Shown piece by piece: positions 51,193-60,925 of a stretch of DNA of 64,000 bases; position 1 is the first letter of the stretch; each line of letters begins with the position of its first letter. The notes under the pieces are model-generated. The model saw only the letters and a list, made by a program, of their open reading frames with translations. It had not been told where the DNA came from and did no database searches. A program made the position numbers and the translations under genes. This stretch comes from Acidobacteriota bacterium (GTDB lineage Bacteria > Acidobacteriota > Thermoanaerobaculia > Multivoradales > Multivoraceae), in the NCBI GenBank assembly GCA_028875725.1, contig JAPPCR010000023.1:593620-657619 (forward strand). Direction: 5' to 3'.

Positions 51193-53775
51193 TCACCAGC
51201 GGTAGTTGAGCCTCGCGTAGTAGTAGCCGCCACTCAAGCCCCAAGGCGTCACGGGGCTGTACCGCGAACCCAGCACGTCGACGAGGCCCGCGGGCGCGGA
51301 CGCGAAGGTGTCGAACATGTTCTGGGCGCCGACGGAGAGCGTCGTGTCCGCGGCTATCGGGATCGTGGCCTCGAAGTCGAAGATGAAGGCCGCGTCCTGG
51401 ACCGGCGGCGCGGGGTCCACCCATAGCCGCGTGTAGTAGTAGTCGATCCAGGAGCCGTAGTAGCTGAGGCGGCCGAGCAGGCCGACCGAGCCGACCTGCT
51501 GGCCCACCGCGAGGTTCCAGCGGAGGCGGGGCACGCCGCGCTCGATGGAGAGCACGTCGGCGGCGCTCAGCAGGTCGGACTCCTTCGTGACCTCGGTGTC
51601 GGTGTAGTTCAGGCTGAAGCTGAACTCGGTGTCGCCGCCGAGGGCGAGCGGAATCCAGGTCGAGACGACGTCGATGCCCTGGGTACGGGTCGAGAAGTCG
51701 TTGATGAAGAAGCGGAAGAAGGAGAGGTTCCGCGCCGAGGTGATGCCCTGCGAGAGCAGCAGCTCGCGCTCATCCTCGGTGAGCGTAATCACCTGCGACA
51801 GCGACAGCCGGTCGTCGATGTCGACGTTGAAGATGTCGGCGGTCAGCGTGAACGGCCCGTTGTCGATCACCAGACCGGCCGTCGCGTGGACCGACTCCTC
51901 GGGTTCGAGCGGCTTGCCTCCCCGCAGTTCCGCCGCGATGAAGGTGGAGGGCACGGTGGCGCTGTCGACGAGTTCCAGGGTCGTCGGGTCGATCGTCGTC
52001 TGCACGTTCAGCGCGTTCTGCTGCCCGGGCGTCGGCGCCCGGAACCCGGTGCTGACTCCGCCGCGCAGTGCAGCGGCGTCGCTCAGCTCCCGGCGGAACG
52101 ACAACTTGCCGTTCGTCGTGTTGCCGAACACGTCGTAGTCCTCGACCCTCAGGGCGGCGCCCAGGCCCCAGCGGTCGTCCTCGCCGTGCAGCTCGACATC
52201 GCCGTAGACGGCGACGTTGTCGCGGCTCCACCTTCCGGCCGTGTAGTCGGGGAAGCCGGGGAAGCCGTTCGAGGCGGGAATGAAGCCCTGCTCCGCGTAG
52301 GGGCCGACTTCCCAGGACGGCCGCCCGCCGGCGCCGATCGTGAAGCTCTCGTCCCGCCACTCGGCGCCGGCTGCGACGCTCAGTCGGTCGGACACGGAGT
52401 AGGAGATGTCGAAGTTCAGGTTGACGTCTTCCTGCTCGTAGAGGCCGGGGTCGAAGTCGCGCGGCGTGTCCGGTCCGAGCGACGCGTTGACCGTGTTCAT
52501 GAAGAAGAAGTCCGACTCGTGCGAACCGAGGCTGGCGGAGAGGTCCCAGGTGAAGCCGTTGTCCAGCTCCTTCCGGAACCCCGCGACGATCGAGCTGTCC
52601 GTCACGAAGCCGCCGAACTGCGGGGTGAAGCCGCCCGGAGCGATCTCCTGGAAGGAGAAGCAGTTCGGGTCGGCGAACACCTGGGCGAGGGCGTCCTGGT
52701 CGGGCACGTTGTTCGTCACCGTGACCACGGGACAGTTCGCCGAACCCATGCCCTGGGCCCGGAGGACGTCGCCGATCAGGAGCGTCTCGCCGCCGTCGAG
52801 GCTGTAGATGCTCTCCCGCGAGTTCGGGTTGCGGAAGAAGAAGCCCTCGGTCATCTTCTTCTCGGCGAAGTTGGCGAAGCCGTAGAACTCGAGGCCGCCG
52901 TCGGCGCGGTGACCGATGTTGGCGAAGAGCTTCACGTCATCGTCGACCGCCGGGTTGCCCCAGATCTGCGCAGGCTGGCGGACGTCGTGGTTGCCGGCGG
53001 CGATCAGCGCGGCGGCGTCCTGGCGCTGGACGCTGCGGCTGGTCGGGTCGGCCTCGCCGTACTCGAAGCTGAAGTTGGCGAAGCCGTTCTCGCCCATCGG
53101 CAGGCCGAAGTTGCCGGCGACGCTGTAGCCGGCGCCGTCCCCCGCGATGTAGCTGCCGCTACTCACCTCGATCGAGCCGCCCGAGGCGTCATCCCTGAGC
53201 AGGAAGTTGATGACGCCCGCGATCGCGTCCGAGCCGTACTGCGCCGACGCGCCGTCCCGCAGCACCTCGACCCGTTGCAGGGCGATGGCCGGGATCGTCG
53301 AGATGTCGGGCCCCTGCGCGCCGTCCGTCACCCCGCCGAACCAGGCGACGACCGACGACCGGTGCCGGCGCTTGCCGTTGACCAGGATCAGCGTGTGGTC
53401 GTGCGCCAGGTTGCGCAGGCTCGACGGCCTCACCAGCGTCGCCGCGTCGCTGATCGGGTGGGTCGCGACGTTGAAGGAGGGAATCAGGTTCCGCAACTGG
53501 TAGTCGATCGCGGAGGCGCCCTGGCGCGTGATGTCCTCGACCGGGATCGCGTCGATGGGGACCTGGGATTCGGTCACCGAGCGGGGGCGCGCGCGGCTGC
53601 CGAGGACGACGATCTGTTCGTCGAACTCGTGTTCAGGCGCTTGCTCGTCTGCCTCCGCGTCGGCCTGTTCGTCCTCGGCGAACTCCGCCTCCTGGGCCGC
53701 GGCGGCGGCGGGTGCGAGCATCAGTGAGGCGGTGATCGCTGCCGCCAGCAGCGAGTGTCTCGTCGTCCGGGTCAT
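51193..53775 (-). CDS. TonB-dependent receptor
   Basis: The 860-aa product has a signal peptide (to AAAQ), an acidic linker, a plug domain (EQIVVLGSRARPRSVTESQV, VEVLRDGASAQYGSDAIAGV) and a barrel ending YYYARLNYRW. The plug motif is typical of receptors in the siderophore/peptide-uptake group. GGAGCG lies before the ATG. It is followed on the same strand by the Yej transporter genes only after reading upstream, so it ends the local minus-strand run and may deliver substrates for that transporter. Confidence 0.9.
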   Translation of the reverse strand: MTRTTRHSLLAAAITASLMLAPAAAAAQEAEFAEDEQADAEADEQAPEHEFDEQIVVLGSRARPRSVTESQVPIDAIPVEDITRQGASAIDYQLRNLIPSFNVATHPISDAATLVRPSSLRNLAHDHTLILVNGKRRHRSSVVAWFGGVTDGAQGPDISTIPAIALQRVEVLRDGASAQYGSDAIAGVINFLLRDDASGGSIEVSSGSYIAGDGAGYSVAGNFGLPMGENGFANFSFEYGEADPTSRSVQRQDAAALIAAGNHDVRQPAQIWGNPAVDDDVKLFANIGHRADGGLEFYGFANFAEKKMTEGFFFRNPNSRESIYSLDGGETLLIGDVLRAQGMGSANCPVVTVTNNVPDQDALAQVFADPNCFSFQEIAPGGFTPQFGGFVTDSSIVAGFRKELDNGFTWDLSASLGSHESDFFFMNTVNASLGPDTPRDFDPGLYEQEDVNLNFDISYSVSDRLSVAAGAEWRDESFTIGAGGRPSWEVGPYAEQGFIPASNGFPGFPDYTAGRWSRDNVAVYGDVELHGEDDRWGLGAALRVEDYDVFGNTTNGKLSFRRELSDAAALRGGVSTGFRAPTPGQQNALNVQTTIDPTTLELVDSATVPSTFIAAELRGGKPLEPEESVHATAGLVIDNGPFTLTADIFNVDIDDRLSLSQVITLTEDERELLLSQGITSARNLSFFRFFINDFSTRTQGIDVVSTWIPLALGGDTEFSFSLNYTDTEVTKESDLLSAADVLSIERGVPRLRWNLAVGQQVGSVGLLGRLSYYGSWIDYYYTRLWVDPAPPVQDAAFIFDFEATIPIAADTTLSVGAQNMFDTFASAPAGLVDVLGSRYSPVTPWGLSGGYYYARLNYRW

Positions 53776-53899
53776 GGACGCGCTCCTTTCGTTTATCCGT
53801 GATGGCTGTGTTGCCGCGGACCCTGCAAACCGGGGGGCGTGCGAGCCGACCAGGCCATGCGGCTAGCCCATCAGTGCGTCGGGGATCATATGGGAACCG

Positions 53900-55480
53900 T
53901 CAGTGGAGCGCGGCCGCCATCAGCGCCTGCGTGTACGCCTCGCGCGGGGCCTCGAAGAGTTCCCCGGCCGGGCCGTGCTCGACGATGCGGCCGTCCTTCA
54001 TGACGGCGATCTCGTCGCAGAGGGCGCGGACGACCTTCAGGTCGTGGCTGATGAAGAGGTAAGTGAGCCCGTGGCGTTGCTGGAGGTCGAGCAACAGCTC
54101 CACGATCTGCGCCTGGACCGTCATGTCGAGTGAGGACGTCGGCTCGTCGAGAACGACGAAGCGGGGGCGGAGGATCATCGCGCGGGCCACCGCGATCCGC
54201 TGGCGCTGGCCGCCGGAGAACTCGTGCGGGTAGCGGCGCCCGATCTCCGGGTCGAGGCCCACCTCGGTCAGGACCTCGGCGACCCGGTCGCGGCGCTCGC
54301 CCGCCGGGAGGCCGGGTTCGTGGATGCCCAGGCCCTCGGCGACGATCTCCTCGACGGTTAGCCGCGGCGACAGGCCGCCGTACGGGTCCTGGAAGACGAT
54401 CTGCATGGACCGGCGCAGGGGCCGGAGCTGCCTGAAGCCCAGGCCGTCGATCGCGACGCCGTCGAAGGCGATCTCGCCGCGGCTCCTGAGCAGGCGGACG
54501 ATCGCCATCGCGAGGGTCGTCTTGCCGCTTCCCGATTCGCCGACGACGCCGAGGCTATGTCCCTGGCGGACGCGGATCGAGACGTCGTCGACGGCGACGA
54601 GCGAGCGCTTCCGCGGCCAGCCTCGAAGCTGGAACTCCACGGTCACGTCCTTCGTCTCGACCAGCGGCGGCGCGTCGTCATCGGGGATCGGGCAGGCGCC
54701 GCGGGGCTCCGCGTCGATCAGCTTGCGCGTGTACGGGTGGTTCGGGCGCTGGAAGACCTCATCGGCGGCGCCCTCCTCGACGACGTGCCCCTGCTCCATC
54801 ACGTAGACGCGGTCGGCCATCGCGCGGACGATCCCGAGATCGTGGGTAATCAGCAGCAACGCCATGCCGAGCCGCTCCTGCAGCTCCTTGATCAGCGCGA
54901 GGATCTGGGCCTGGACGGTGACGTCGAGCGCGGTCGTCGGCTCGTCGGCGATCAGCAGGTCCGGTTCGTTGGCGATCGCCATAGCGATCATCACCCGCTG
55001 GCGCTGGCCGCCCGAGAGCTGGTGCGGGTAGGAGTCGAGCCGCTCGCGCGCCTCCTGGAGGCCGACGAGTTCGAGCAGTTCCACGGTCCGTTCCCGGGCG
55101 GCGGCTCCGCTCAGACCGCCATGCACCGCGAGCACCTCCTCGACCTGCTTCCTGATCGTGTGAAGCGGATTCAGTGAGGTCATCGGCTCCTGGAAGACCA
55201 TCGAGATCCGGCTGCCGCGGATGGCGCGCATCTCCTGCTCGCCGGCGCCGACGACCTCGTTTCCCTCGATGCGGATCGAGCCGCTCGGGTGCGACGCCCG
55301 CGGGTACGACAGCAACTGGAGGATCGAGAGCGCGGTGACCGACTTGCCCGAGCCGGACTCACCGACCAGGGCGACGGACTCGCCGCGGTCGAGCCGCAGG
55401 TCGAGCCCGTGGACGACCTCGACGCCGTCGAAGGCGACGGCGAGGTCGGCGATCTCGAGGAAGGGTGTCGTTGACGTCAC
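53900..55480 (-). CDS. yejF: ABC transporter ATPase with two nucleotide-binding domains (YejF-like)
   Basis: The 526-aa protein starts at GTG overlapping the YejE stop. Two ABC domains each have Walker A GESGSGKS, signature (LSGGQRQR and FSGGQRQR) and Walker B (LLIADEPTTALD and FVVLDEPTSSLD). Fused DppD/DppF-type ATPases like this drive peptide, microcin C or glutathione import with YejBE. Confidence 0.92.
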   Translation of the reverse strand: MTSTTPFLEIADLAVAFDGVEVVHGLDLRLDRGESVALVGESGSGKSVTALSILQLLSYPRASHPSGSIRIEGNEVVGAGEQEMRAIRGSRISMVFQEPMTSLNPLHTIRKQVEEVLAVHGGLSGAAARERTVELLELVGLQEARERLDSYPHQLSGGQRQRVMIAMAIANEPDLLIADEPTTALDVTVQAQILALIKELQERLGMALLLITHDLGIVRAMADRVYVMEQGHVVEEGAADEVFQRPNHPYTRKLIDAEPRGACPIPDDDAPPLVETKDVTVEFQLRGWPRKRSLVAVDDVSIRVRQGHSLGVVGESGSGKTTLAMAIVRLLRSRGEIAFDGVAIDGLGFRQLRPLRRSMQIVFQDPYGGLSPRLTVEEIVAEGLGIHEPGLPAGERRDRVAEVLTEVGLDPEIGRRYPHEFSGGQRQRIAVARAMILRPRFVVLDEPTSSLDMTVQAQIVELLLDLQQRHGLTYLFISHDLKVVRALCDEIAVMKDGRIVEHGPAGELFEAPREAYTQALMAAALH

Positions 55481-56505
55481 GACTGCGTCCCCGTCCGCCG
55501 TGGGTCGAAGGCGTCGCGCAGCGCTTCGCCGATGAAGATGACCAGCGTCAAGAGCGTGGCCAGGGTGAAGAAGGACATGACGCCCAGCCACGGGGCGTGC
55601 AGGTTGGCGCGGCCCTGGGCGAGCAGCCTCCCCAGCGAAGGCGCGTCGGCGGGCAGGCCGAAGCCGAGGAAGTCGAGTGACGTCAGGAGCGTGATCGACC
55701 CGGTCAGGATGAAGGGCAGGAAGGTGAAGGTCGCGACCATCGCGTTGGGCAGGACATGCCGTCGGACGATCCGCCGGTCCCCCGCTCCCAGGGCCCGCGC
55801 GGCCGTCACGTACTGGAAGTTGCGCGCGCGCAGCACCTCGGCCCGCACCACGCCCACGAGCGCCATCCAACTGAACGCGACCAGGATGCCGAGCAGCCAG
55901 AAGACGTTCGACTCGACGATGCTGGAGAGGATGATCAGGACGAAGAGGATCGGCAGCCCGGCCCAGATCTCGATCAGGCGCTGGCCGAAGAGGTCGACCT
56001 TGCCTCCCAGGTAGCCCTGGACGGCGCCCGCCAGCACGCCGATGATCGAGCTCAGGGCCGTGAGCACGAGGCCGAACAGGAAGGACAGCCGGATGCCGTA
56101 GATGAGGCCGGCCAGGACGTCCTTGCCGACGTCGTCCGTGCCCAGCCAGTGCCGCCGCGACGGCGGGTAGGGCGCCGGCCCCGCAAGCTCGTAATCGATC
56201 GTGTCGTGCGCGTAGGGAATCGGCGGCCAGATCATCCAGCCGCCGCCGTCGCGGACTAGATCCTTGACGAACGGCTCCCGATAGTCGGCTTCCGTCTCGA
56301 ACACGCCGCCGAACTCGGTCTCCGGGTACGTCGCGACGATCGGAAAGTAGAACCGTCCCTCGTGGCGAACCACCAGGGGCTTGTCGTTGGCGAGCACCTC
56401 GGCGAACAGGGTGGCGCCGAAGATGACGAGGAAGATCCCGAGCGACCAGTAGCCACGCCGGTTCGCCTTGAAGGCGGCCCATCTCCTCTGCGAGAGGCTG
56501 CTCAC
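55477..56505 (-). CDS. yejE: ABC transporter permease (YejE-like)
   Basis: The 342-aa protein starts at a GTG overlapping the YejB stop. It has an N-terminal TM helix (GYWSLGIFLVIFGATLFAEVL), a periplasmic loop with WPPIPYAHDTIDY, and the permease core with HWLGTDDVGKDVLAGLIYG and the EAA-like loop AARALGAGDRRIVRRHVLPN. The large loop near residues 60-130 is typical of YejE. Confidence 0.92.
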   Translation of the reverse strand: MSSLSQRRWAAFKANRRGYWSLGIFLVIFGATLFAEVLANDKPLVVRHEGRFYFPIVATYPETEFGGVFETEADYREPFVKDLVRDGGGWMIWPPIPYAHDTIDYELAGPAPYPPSRRHWLGTDDVGKDVLAGLIYGIRLSFLFGLVLTALSSIIGVLAGAVQGYLGGKVDLFGQRLIEIWAGLPILFVLIILSSIVESNVFWLLGILVAFSWMALVGVVRAEVLRARNFQYVTAARALGAGDRRIVRRHVLPNAMVATFTFLPFILTGSITLLTSLDFLGFGLPADAPSLGRLLAQGRANLHAPWLGVMSFFTLATLLTLVIFIGEALRDAFDPRRTGTQS

Positions 56506-57578
56506 ACGTCCCGGGTCTCGAAGTCGATCCGTGGATCGGTCAGCGTGTACGTGATGTCGGTCAGGAGCTGCAGCACCAACGCCAGCAGGGTCGAGATGTA
56601 GAGGGTGCCGAAGATGATCGGGTAGTCCCGGGTGACGATCGCCTCGAAGCCGAGCAGGCCCAGCCCGTCGAGCGAGAAGATGATCTCGGCCAGCAGCACG
56701 CCGGTGAACAGCGCGCCGACCAGAGCCCGCGGGAAGCCGGCGATGATGATCAGCATCGCGTTGCGGAAGACGTGGCCGTAGAGCACGCGTCGCGGCCTGA
56801 GGCCCTTGGCCTTGGCGGTCAGCACGTACTGCTTGTTGATCTCGTCGAGGAACGAGTTCTTCGTCAGCATGGTGAGGGTGGCGAAACTGCCCGCCACCAG
56901 GGCCGTGATCGGCAGCACCAGGTGCCACAGGTAGTCCTTGACGCGGGCCCACGTCCCCAGGTCGGCAAAGTCGTCGGACACCAGACCCCGTAGCGGGAAG
57001 TACTCGATCATCCCGCCGCGCGCGAAGAGCACGATGAGCAGGACGGCGAGGATGAAGGCCGGGATCGCGTAGCCGACGAGGATGACGACGCTGGTCCAGA
57101 TGTCGAAGGGCGAACCGTCCTTGGTCGCCTTGCGGATGCCGAGCGGAATCGACACCGAGTAGACGATGAGCAGGGTCCAGAGCCCCAGGGACATCGACAC
57201 CGGCAGCCGGTCCAGGACGAGGTCGATGACCGGGACGTCCTGGTAGAAGCTCTCGCCCAGGTCGAAGCGCAGGTAGTCGCGAAGCATGATCCCGAAGCGG
57301 ACGTGGGCCGGCTTGTCGAAGCCGAACTGGCGCTCGAGTTCCTCGATGAGGGCCGGGTCGATGCCGCCGGTGGCGGTCAACTCCGTCTCCAGGGTGGCGT
57401 CGGCCACACCGCCGCCCAGAAGCCCGACTCCGGCGTCGAGGCCGGTGCCCTGAAGCCGGGCGATCGCCTGGTCGACCGGTCCGCCGGGCGCCGCCTGGAT
57501 GATGACGAAGTTGATCAGCAGGATGCCGACCAGCGTCGGCACCATGAGGAGGATGCGGCGCAGGACGTAGAGGAGCAC
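56502..57578 (-). CDS. yejB: ABC transporter permease (YejB-like)
   Basis: The 358-aa product starts at GTG, 3 bp after the binding-protein stop. It has the DppB-type N-terminal helix (LRRILLMVPTLVGILLINF), the loop QAAPGGPVDQAIARL, and the EAA-like TAKAKGLRPRRVLYGHVFRN. It forms the membrane pore with YejE. Confidence 0.92.
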   Translation of the reverse strand: MLLYVLRRILLMVPTLVGILLINFVIIQAAPGGPVDQAIARLQGTGLDAGVGLLGGGVADATLETELTATGGIDPALIEELERQFGFDKPAHVRFGIMLRDYLRFDLGESFYQDVPVIDLVLDRLPVSMSLGLWTLLIVYSVSIPLGIRKATKDGSPFDIWTSVVILVGYAIPAFILAVLLIVLFARGGMIEYFPLRGLVSDDFADLGTWARVKDYLWHLVLPITALVAGSFATLTMLTKNSFLDEINKQYVLTAKAKGLRPRRVLYGHVFRNAMLIIIAGFPRALVGALFTGVLLAEIIFSLDGLGLLGFEAIVTRDYPIIFGTLYISTLLALVLQLLTDITYTLTDPRIDFETRDV

Positions 57579-57581
57579 TCT

Positions 57582-59462
57582 CTAACGCGTCTCGCCCAAA
57601 ACCGCGTCGACGCGGGCGCTCTTCTCCTCGTCGAACCACCAGAGCTGCGGGAAGCCGGTCCAGTTCAGGTGCTCGTGCCCCAGGGGCGGATGGCCGAAGC
57701 GGTCCCAGTACAGGAGATGGCGGCCCTTGGGGGCGCCTTCGGGAATGACGTAGAAGCCCCACAGCAGCACCCGGTCGAGCGCCCGGCCGGCGATGTTCAT
57801 CTCCTCTTCGGTCTCGGCTCCGATCACCTTCTCCACCAGGAAGTCCACCGCCGGGTTCCTGATCCCCGCGTAGTTCCACAGGTTCGGGGAGTCGACGCTC
57901 CGGGAGTGCAGGTAGCTGCGCGTGCGGCCCGGCTGCGGGATGGGGTGGGTGTAGATCTTCTGCATCGTCATGTCGAAGTCGTACTGGCGCGCACGGTTCG
58001 TGAAGATGTTCGACTCCACCCGGCGGACGGTCGCGTCGATGCCGAGGCGGGTGAGGTTGTCGACGAACGGCACCATCATCCGTTCGTGTTCCCTGAGCAT
58101 GACCATGATCTCGAACCGGAGCGGCTCTCCCGTCGCCTCGTCGACGCGCCTCATGTCACGGAGGACCCAGCCGGCCTCCTCGAGCAGCTCCCCAGCCCGC
58201 AGCAGCGCCTCCCGGTTGCGGCCGTAGCCGTCGGTTTCGGGAAGGGTGAACTCGTGCGTGAAGACGCGGTCGGGGACGTGCTGCCGCAGCGGCTCGAGCA
58301 GCGCCAGTTCCCCGGCCGACGGCAGGCCGCGCGCCGCCATCTCCGAGCCCAGGAAGAACGTCGTGTTCCGCCGCAGCGCGCCGTACTGGAGAGTGCGGTT
58401 GCCCCAGTCGAAGTTGTAGGCCAGGGTCAGCGCCTCGCGGACGCGTATGTCCTGGAAGATCGGCCGGCGGGTGTTGAAGACGACCGACCAGTGCATCCCG
58501 TAGGTCATCCTCATCCGGTAGGTCTCCTTGTTGAAGAGCCCCATGCCGACCTCGGGGAAGTCGTAGGCGGTGGCGACCTCCCGCTCGTCCTGGTCGCGCC
58601 AGTAGTCGACGACGCGGGCCTTGAGCGCCTGGATGCCGGCCTTCATGTCCCGGAAGTAGAGGACGGAGATCCGGTCGAAGTTGTGGTAGCCGCGCCTGAC
58701 GTTGAGGTCCTTCGCCCAGTAGTCCGGAACGCGCTCGAAGACGAGACGGCGGCCGGGGTCGACCTCCTTGACGCGATAGGCGCCGTTGCCGAGCGGCCCC
58801 TCCAGGCTGGTCGCCGTGAAGTCGCGGTCCTGCCAGTAGTGCTTCGCCATCGGCAGGAAGGCGGACGCCTCCATCACCGCTCTGCGGCTTCTTCCCTCGG
58901 CGCCGAGAAGGAAGCGGAAGGAGCGCTCTCCGAGACGCTCGATGCCCTCGACGTGCCGCCAGGCCGCCTTGAAGCTGACCGGACCGTCCGTCTTGAGGGT
59001 GTCGAACGTCCACACCACGTCGTCGACCGTCACCGGCACACCGTCGTGCCATCGCGCCTCGGGTCGCAGCGTGTAGGCCACCCAACTGTAGTCCCCGGCG
59101 ACCTCGACCGTCTCGCACAGCAGGCAGTAGAGGGTCGACAGCTCGTCCTCCGACCCCATCATCAGGCGATCGGAGGTGATCACCGTGACCCGCCAGTTGG
59201 CCCAGGCCGGCGTGCGCCCCATGTCGGCGTAGGGATGGATGTTGTTGAACGTCCCCGGCAGCCACGTGCGCATCTCGCCGCCCTTCGGCGCGTCGGGATT
59301 GACGTAGTCGAAGTGCGGAACGTCGGCGGCGTACTTCGGTTCGCCGAAGTAGGCGATCGCGTGCGTCGGGCCTTCCTGGGCCGGGATAGCCGTGGCGGCG
59401 CCCAGGCAGCACGTCACGCCGATGGCCGCTGCCGCGAGCGCATGCGGAGAAGCTGTGTTCAC
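57582..59462 (-). CDS. yejA: extracellular solute-binding protein family 5 (YejA-like)
   Basis: The 626-aa protein has a signal peptide ending IPAQ and the SBP family 5 fold with YVNPDAPKGGEMRTW, RPEARWHDGVPVTVDDVVWT and GAYRVKEVDPGRRLVFERV, the layout of YejA. It captures oligopeptides in the periplasm for the YejBEF transporter, its downstream operon partners. Confidence 0.92.
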   Translation of the reverse strand: MNTASPHALAAAAIGVTCCLGAATAIPAQEGPTHAIAYFGEPKYAADVPHFDYVNPDAPKGGEMRTWLPGTFNNIHPYADMGRTPAWANWRVTVITSDRLMMGSEDELSTLYCLLCETVEVAGDYSWVAYTLRPEARWHDGVPVTVDDVVWTFDTLKTDGPVSFKAAWRHVEGIERLGERSFRFLLGAEGRSRRAVMEASAFLPMAKHYWQDRDFTATSLEGPLGNGAYRVKEVDPGRRLVFERVPDYWAKDLNVRRGYHNFDRISVLYFRDMKAGIQALKARVVDYWRDQDEREVATAYDFPEVGMGLFNKETYRMRMTYGMHWSVVFNTRRPIFQDIRVREALTLAYNFDWGNRTLQYGALRRNTTFFLGSEMAARGLPSAGELALLEPLRQHVPDRVFTHEFTLPETDGYGRNREALLRAGELLEEAGWVLRDMRRVDEATGEPLRFEIMVMLREHERMMVPFVDNLTRLGIDATVRRVESNIFTNRARQYDFDMTMQKIYTHPIPQPGRTRSYLHSRSVDSPNLWNYAGIRNPAVDFLVEKVIGAETEEEMNIAGRALDRVLLWGFYVIPEGAPKGRHLLYWDRFGHPPLGHEHLNWTGFPQLWWFDEEKSARVDAVLGETR

Positions 59463-59504
59463 GGCTCGCCACGATAGCGGAGCCGGGTCTGCAGGCCGGC
59501 CGGG

Positions 59505-59521
59505 CCGCAGTACACTCGTCG
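59505..59521 (+). promoter_or_regulatory. putative promoter motif TACACTCGTCG between divergent genes
   Basis: GCCGCAGTACACTCGTCG lies in the short region between yejA and the aminotransferase gene. It matches 63408-63424 (GCCGCAATACACTCGTCG) in another divergent gap, and its core matches 2078-2088. TACACT (59511-59516) fits a -10 hexamer for the plus-strand gene. Confidence 0.45.
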
Positions 59522-59554
59522 CCCCCGTCGAACCTCGGAAGAGAGGGCTGGAGT

Positions 59555-60925
59555 GTGAACGACGTCTCGAGACCCGTGGCCGCCAGGACGGCGGCCCCCC
59601 GGAGCACCGATCGCTACCTCGGCGAGAACTCGGCCTCGCGGTCGCTTTACGAGCGCGCCCTCGACGTCATGCCCGGCGGCAACAGCCGCCACACGCTCGT
59701 CATGGACCCGTACCCGATCTACGCGGCGTCCGGGCACGGCTGCATCGTCACGGACGTCGAAGGCCAGGAGCGCATCGACTTCGTCAACAACTACACCTCG
59801 CTGATCCTCGGGCACTCGCACCCCGCGGTGACGGAAGCGGTCGCCCGGGTGATCGGGAGCGGCACGGCCTTCTCATTGCCGACCGAGACGGACATCCGCC
59901 TCGCCGAGCTGCTGGTGGAGCGCATCCCCTACATCGACCAGGTCCGGTTCGCGAACTCCGGCAGCGAAGGCGTGCTGCTGGCGATCCGGGCCGCGCGCGC
60001 GGCGACAGGCCGCAGCAAGATCGCGAAGTTCGAGGGCTGCTACCACGGCATCTACGACTACGCGCAGGCTTCCGACAGCTCCCGACCGAAGAACTGGGGC
60101 GAGTCGGAACGGCCGGCGACGACGCTCGAACCGAGTATGGCGAAGAGCCTCGAGACGGAGGTCGTCACCCTGCCGCTCAACGACATTGAAGTCTGCGGCG
60201 CCCTGATCGACGAGCATCGCGACGACCTGGCGGCGGTGCTCATGGATCCCCTGCCCGCCGCGCTCGGGCTGATCCCGCCACGGGCTGATTTCGTGGCGGC
60301 GATCCGGGCGAAGACGAGGGAGTGCGGCGCGCTCCTGATCGCGGACGAGGTGCTTTCCTTCCGCATCGACTACCGCGGCGCCTGCCACCGCTTCGGGATC
60401 GAGCCGGACCTCGTGTCGCTCGGCAAGATCATCGGCGGCGGCTTCCCGGTCGGCGCCGTGGCCGGCAAGGCGGACGTGATGAAGGTCTTCGACCATCGCG
60501 ACGGCGAGCTGGTACACCACGGCGGCACCTACAACGGCAACCCGGTGACCATGGTCGCCGGCTACGAAACGATGAAGCGGCTGACGCCGGAGGTCTTCGC
60601 CGAGTTCGATCGGCTAGGCGACCGGGTCCGCGCCGGGCTGCAGCAGGTGCTCCAGCGGAACGGCATCGAGGCCGTCGCGACCGGCCGCGGCTCGCTCTTC
60701 GCCGTCGTGCCGGGGAACGAACCGCCGAAGGACTTCCGCGCGGTGTTCACCGCCCGTTCCGCGGCGCCGCAGATCCAGAAGATCGCCAGGGAGATGCTCA
60801 ACCGGGGCATGCTGATGGGCGCCCGCGGTCTCTTCGGCGCGCTTTCGACGCCGATGGGCGACGCGGAGATCGACCGTTTCCTGGAAGCCGCCGACGGCGC
60901 CGCGGCGTACGTGCTGGCTACCTAG
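59555..60925 (+). CDS. class III PLP aminotransferase (glutamate-1-semialdehyde aminomutase-like)
   Basis: The 456-aa protein starts at GTG. It has the family opening MPGGNSRHTLVMDPYPIYA, cofactor-binding NSGSEGVLLAIRAARA, the Asp in IADEVLSFR and the PLP lysine in SLGKIIGGGFPVGAVAG. It resembles glutamate-1-semialdehyde 2,1-aminomutase but lies outside any haem context; many such paralogues are transaminases of other substrates. Its 3' end overlaps the convergent hydrolase gene by 4 bp. Confidence 0.85.
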   Translation: MNDVSRPVAARTAAPRSTDRYLGENSASRSLYERALDVMPGGNSRHTLVMDPYPIYAASGHGCIVTDVEGQERIDFVNNYTSLILGHSHPAVTEAVARVIGSGTAFSLPTETDIRLAELLVERIPYIDQVRFANSGSEGVLLAIRAARAATGRSKIAKFEGCYHGIYDYAQASDSSRPKNWGESERPATTLEPSMAKSLETEVVTLPLNDIEVCGALIDEHRDDLAAVLMDPLPAALGLIPPRADFVAAIRAKTRECGALLIADEVLSFRIDYRGACHRFGIEPDLVSLGKIIGGGFPVGAVAGKADVMKVFDHRDGELVHHGGTYNGNPVTMVAGYETMKRLTPEVFAEFDRLGDRVRAGLQQVLQRNGIEAVATGRGSLFAVVPGNEPPKDFRAVFTARSAAPQIQKIAREMLNRGMLMGARGLFGALSTPMGDAEIDRFLEAADGAAAYVLAT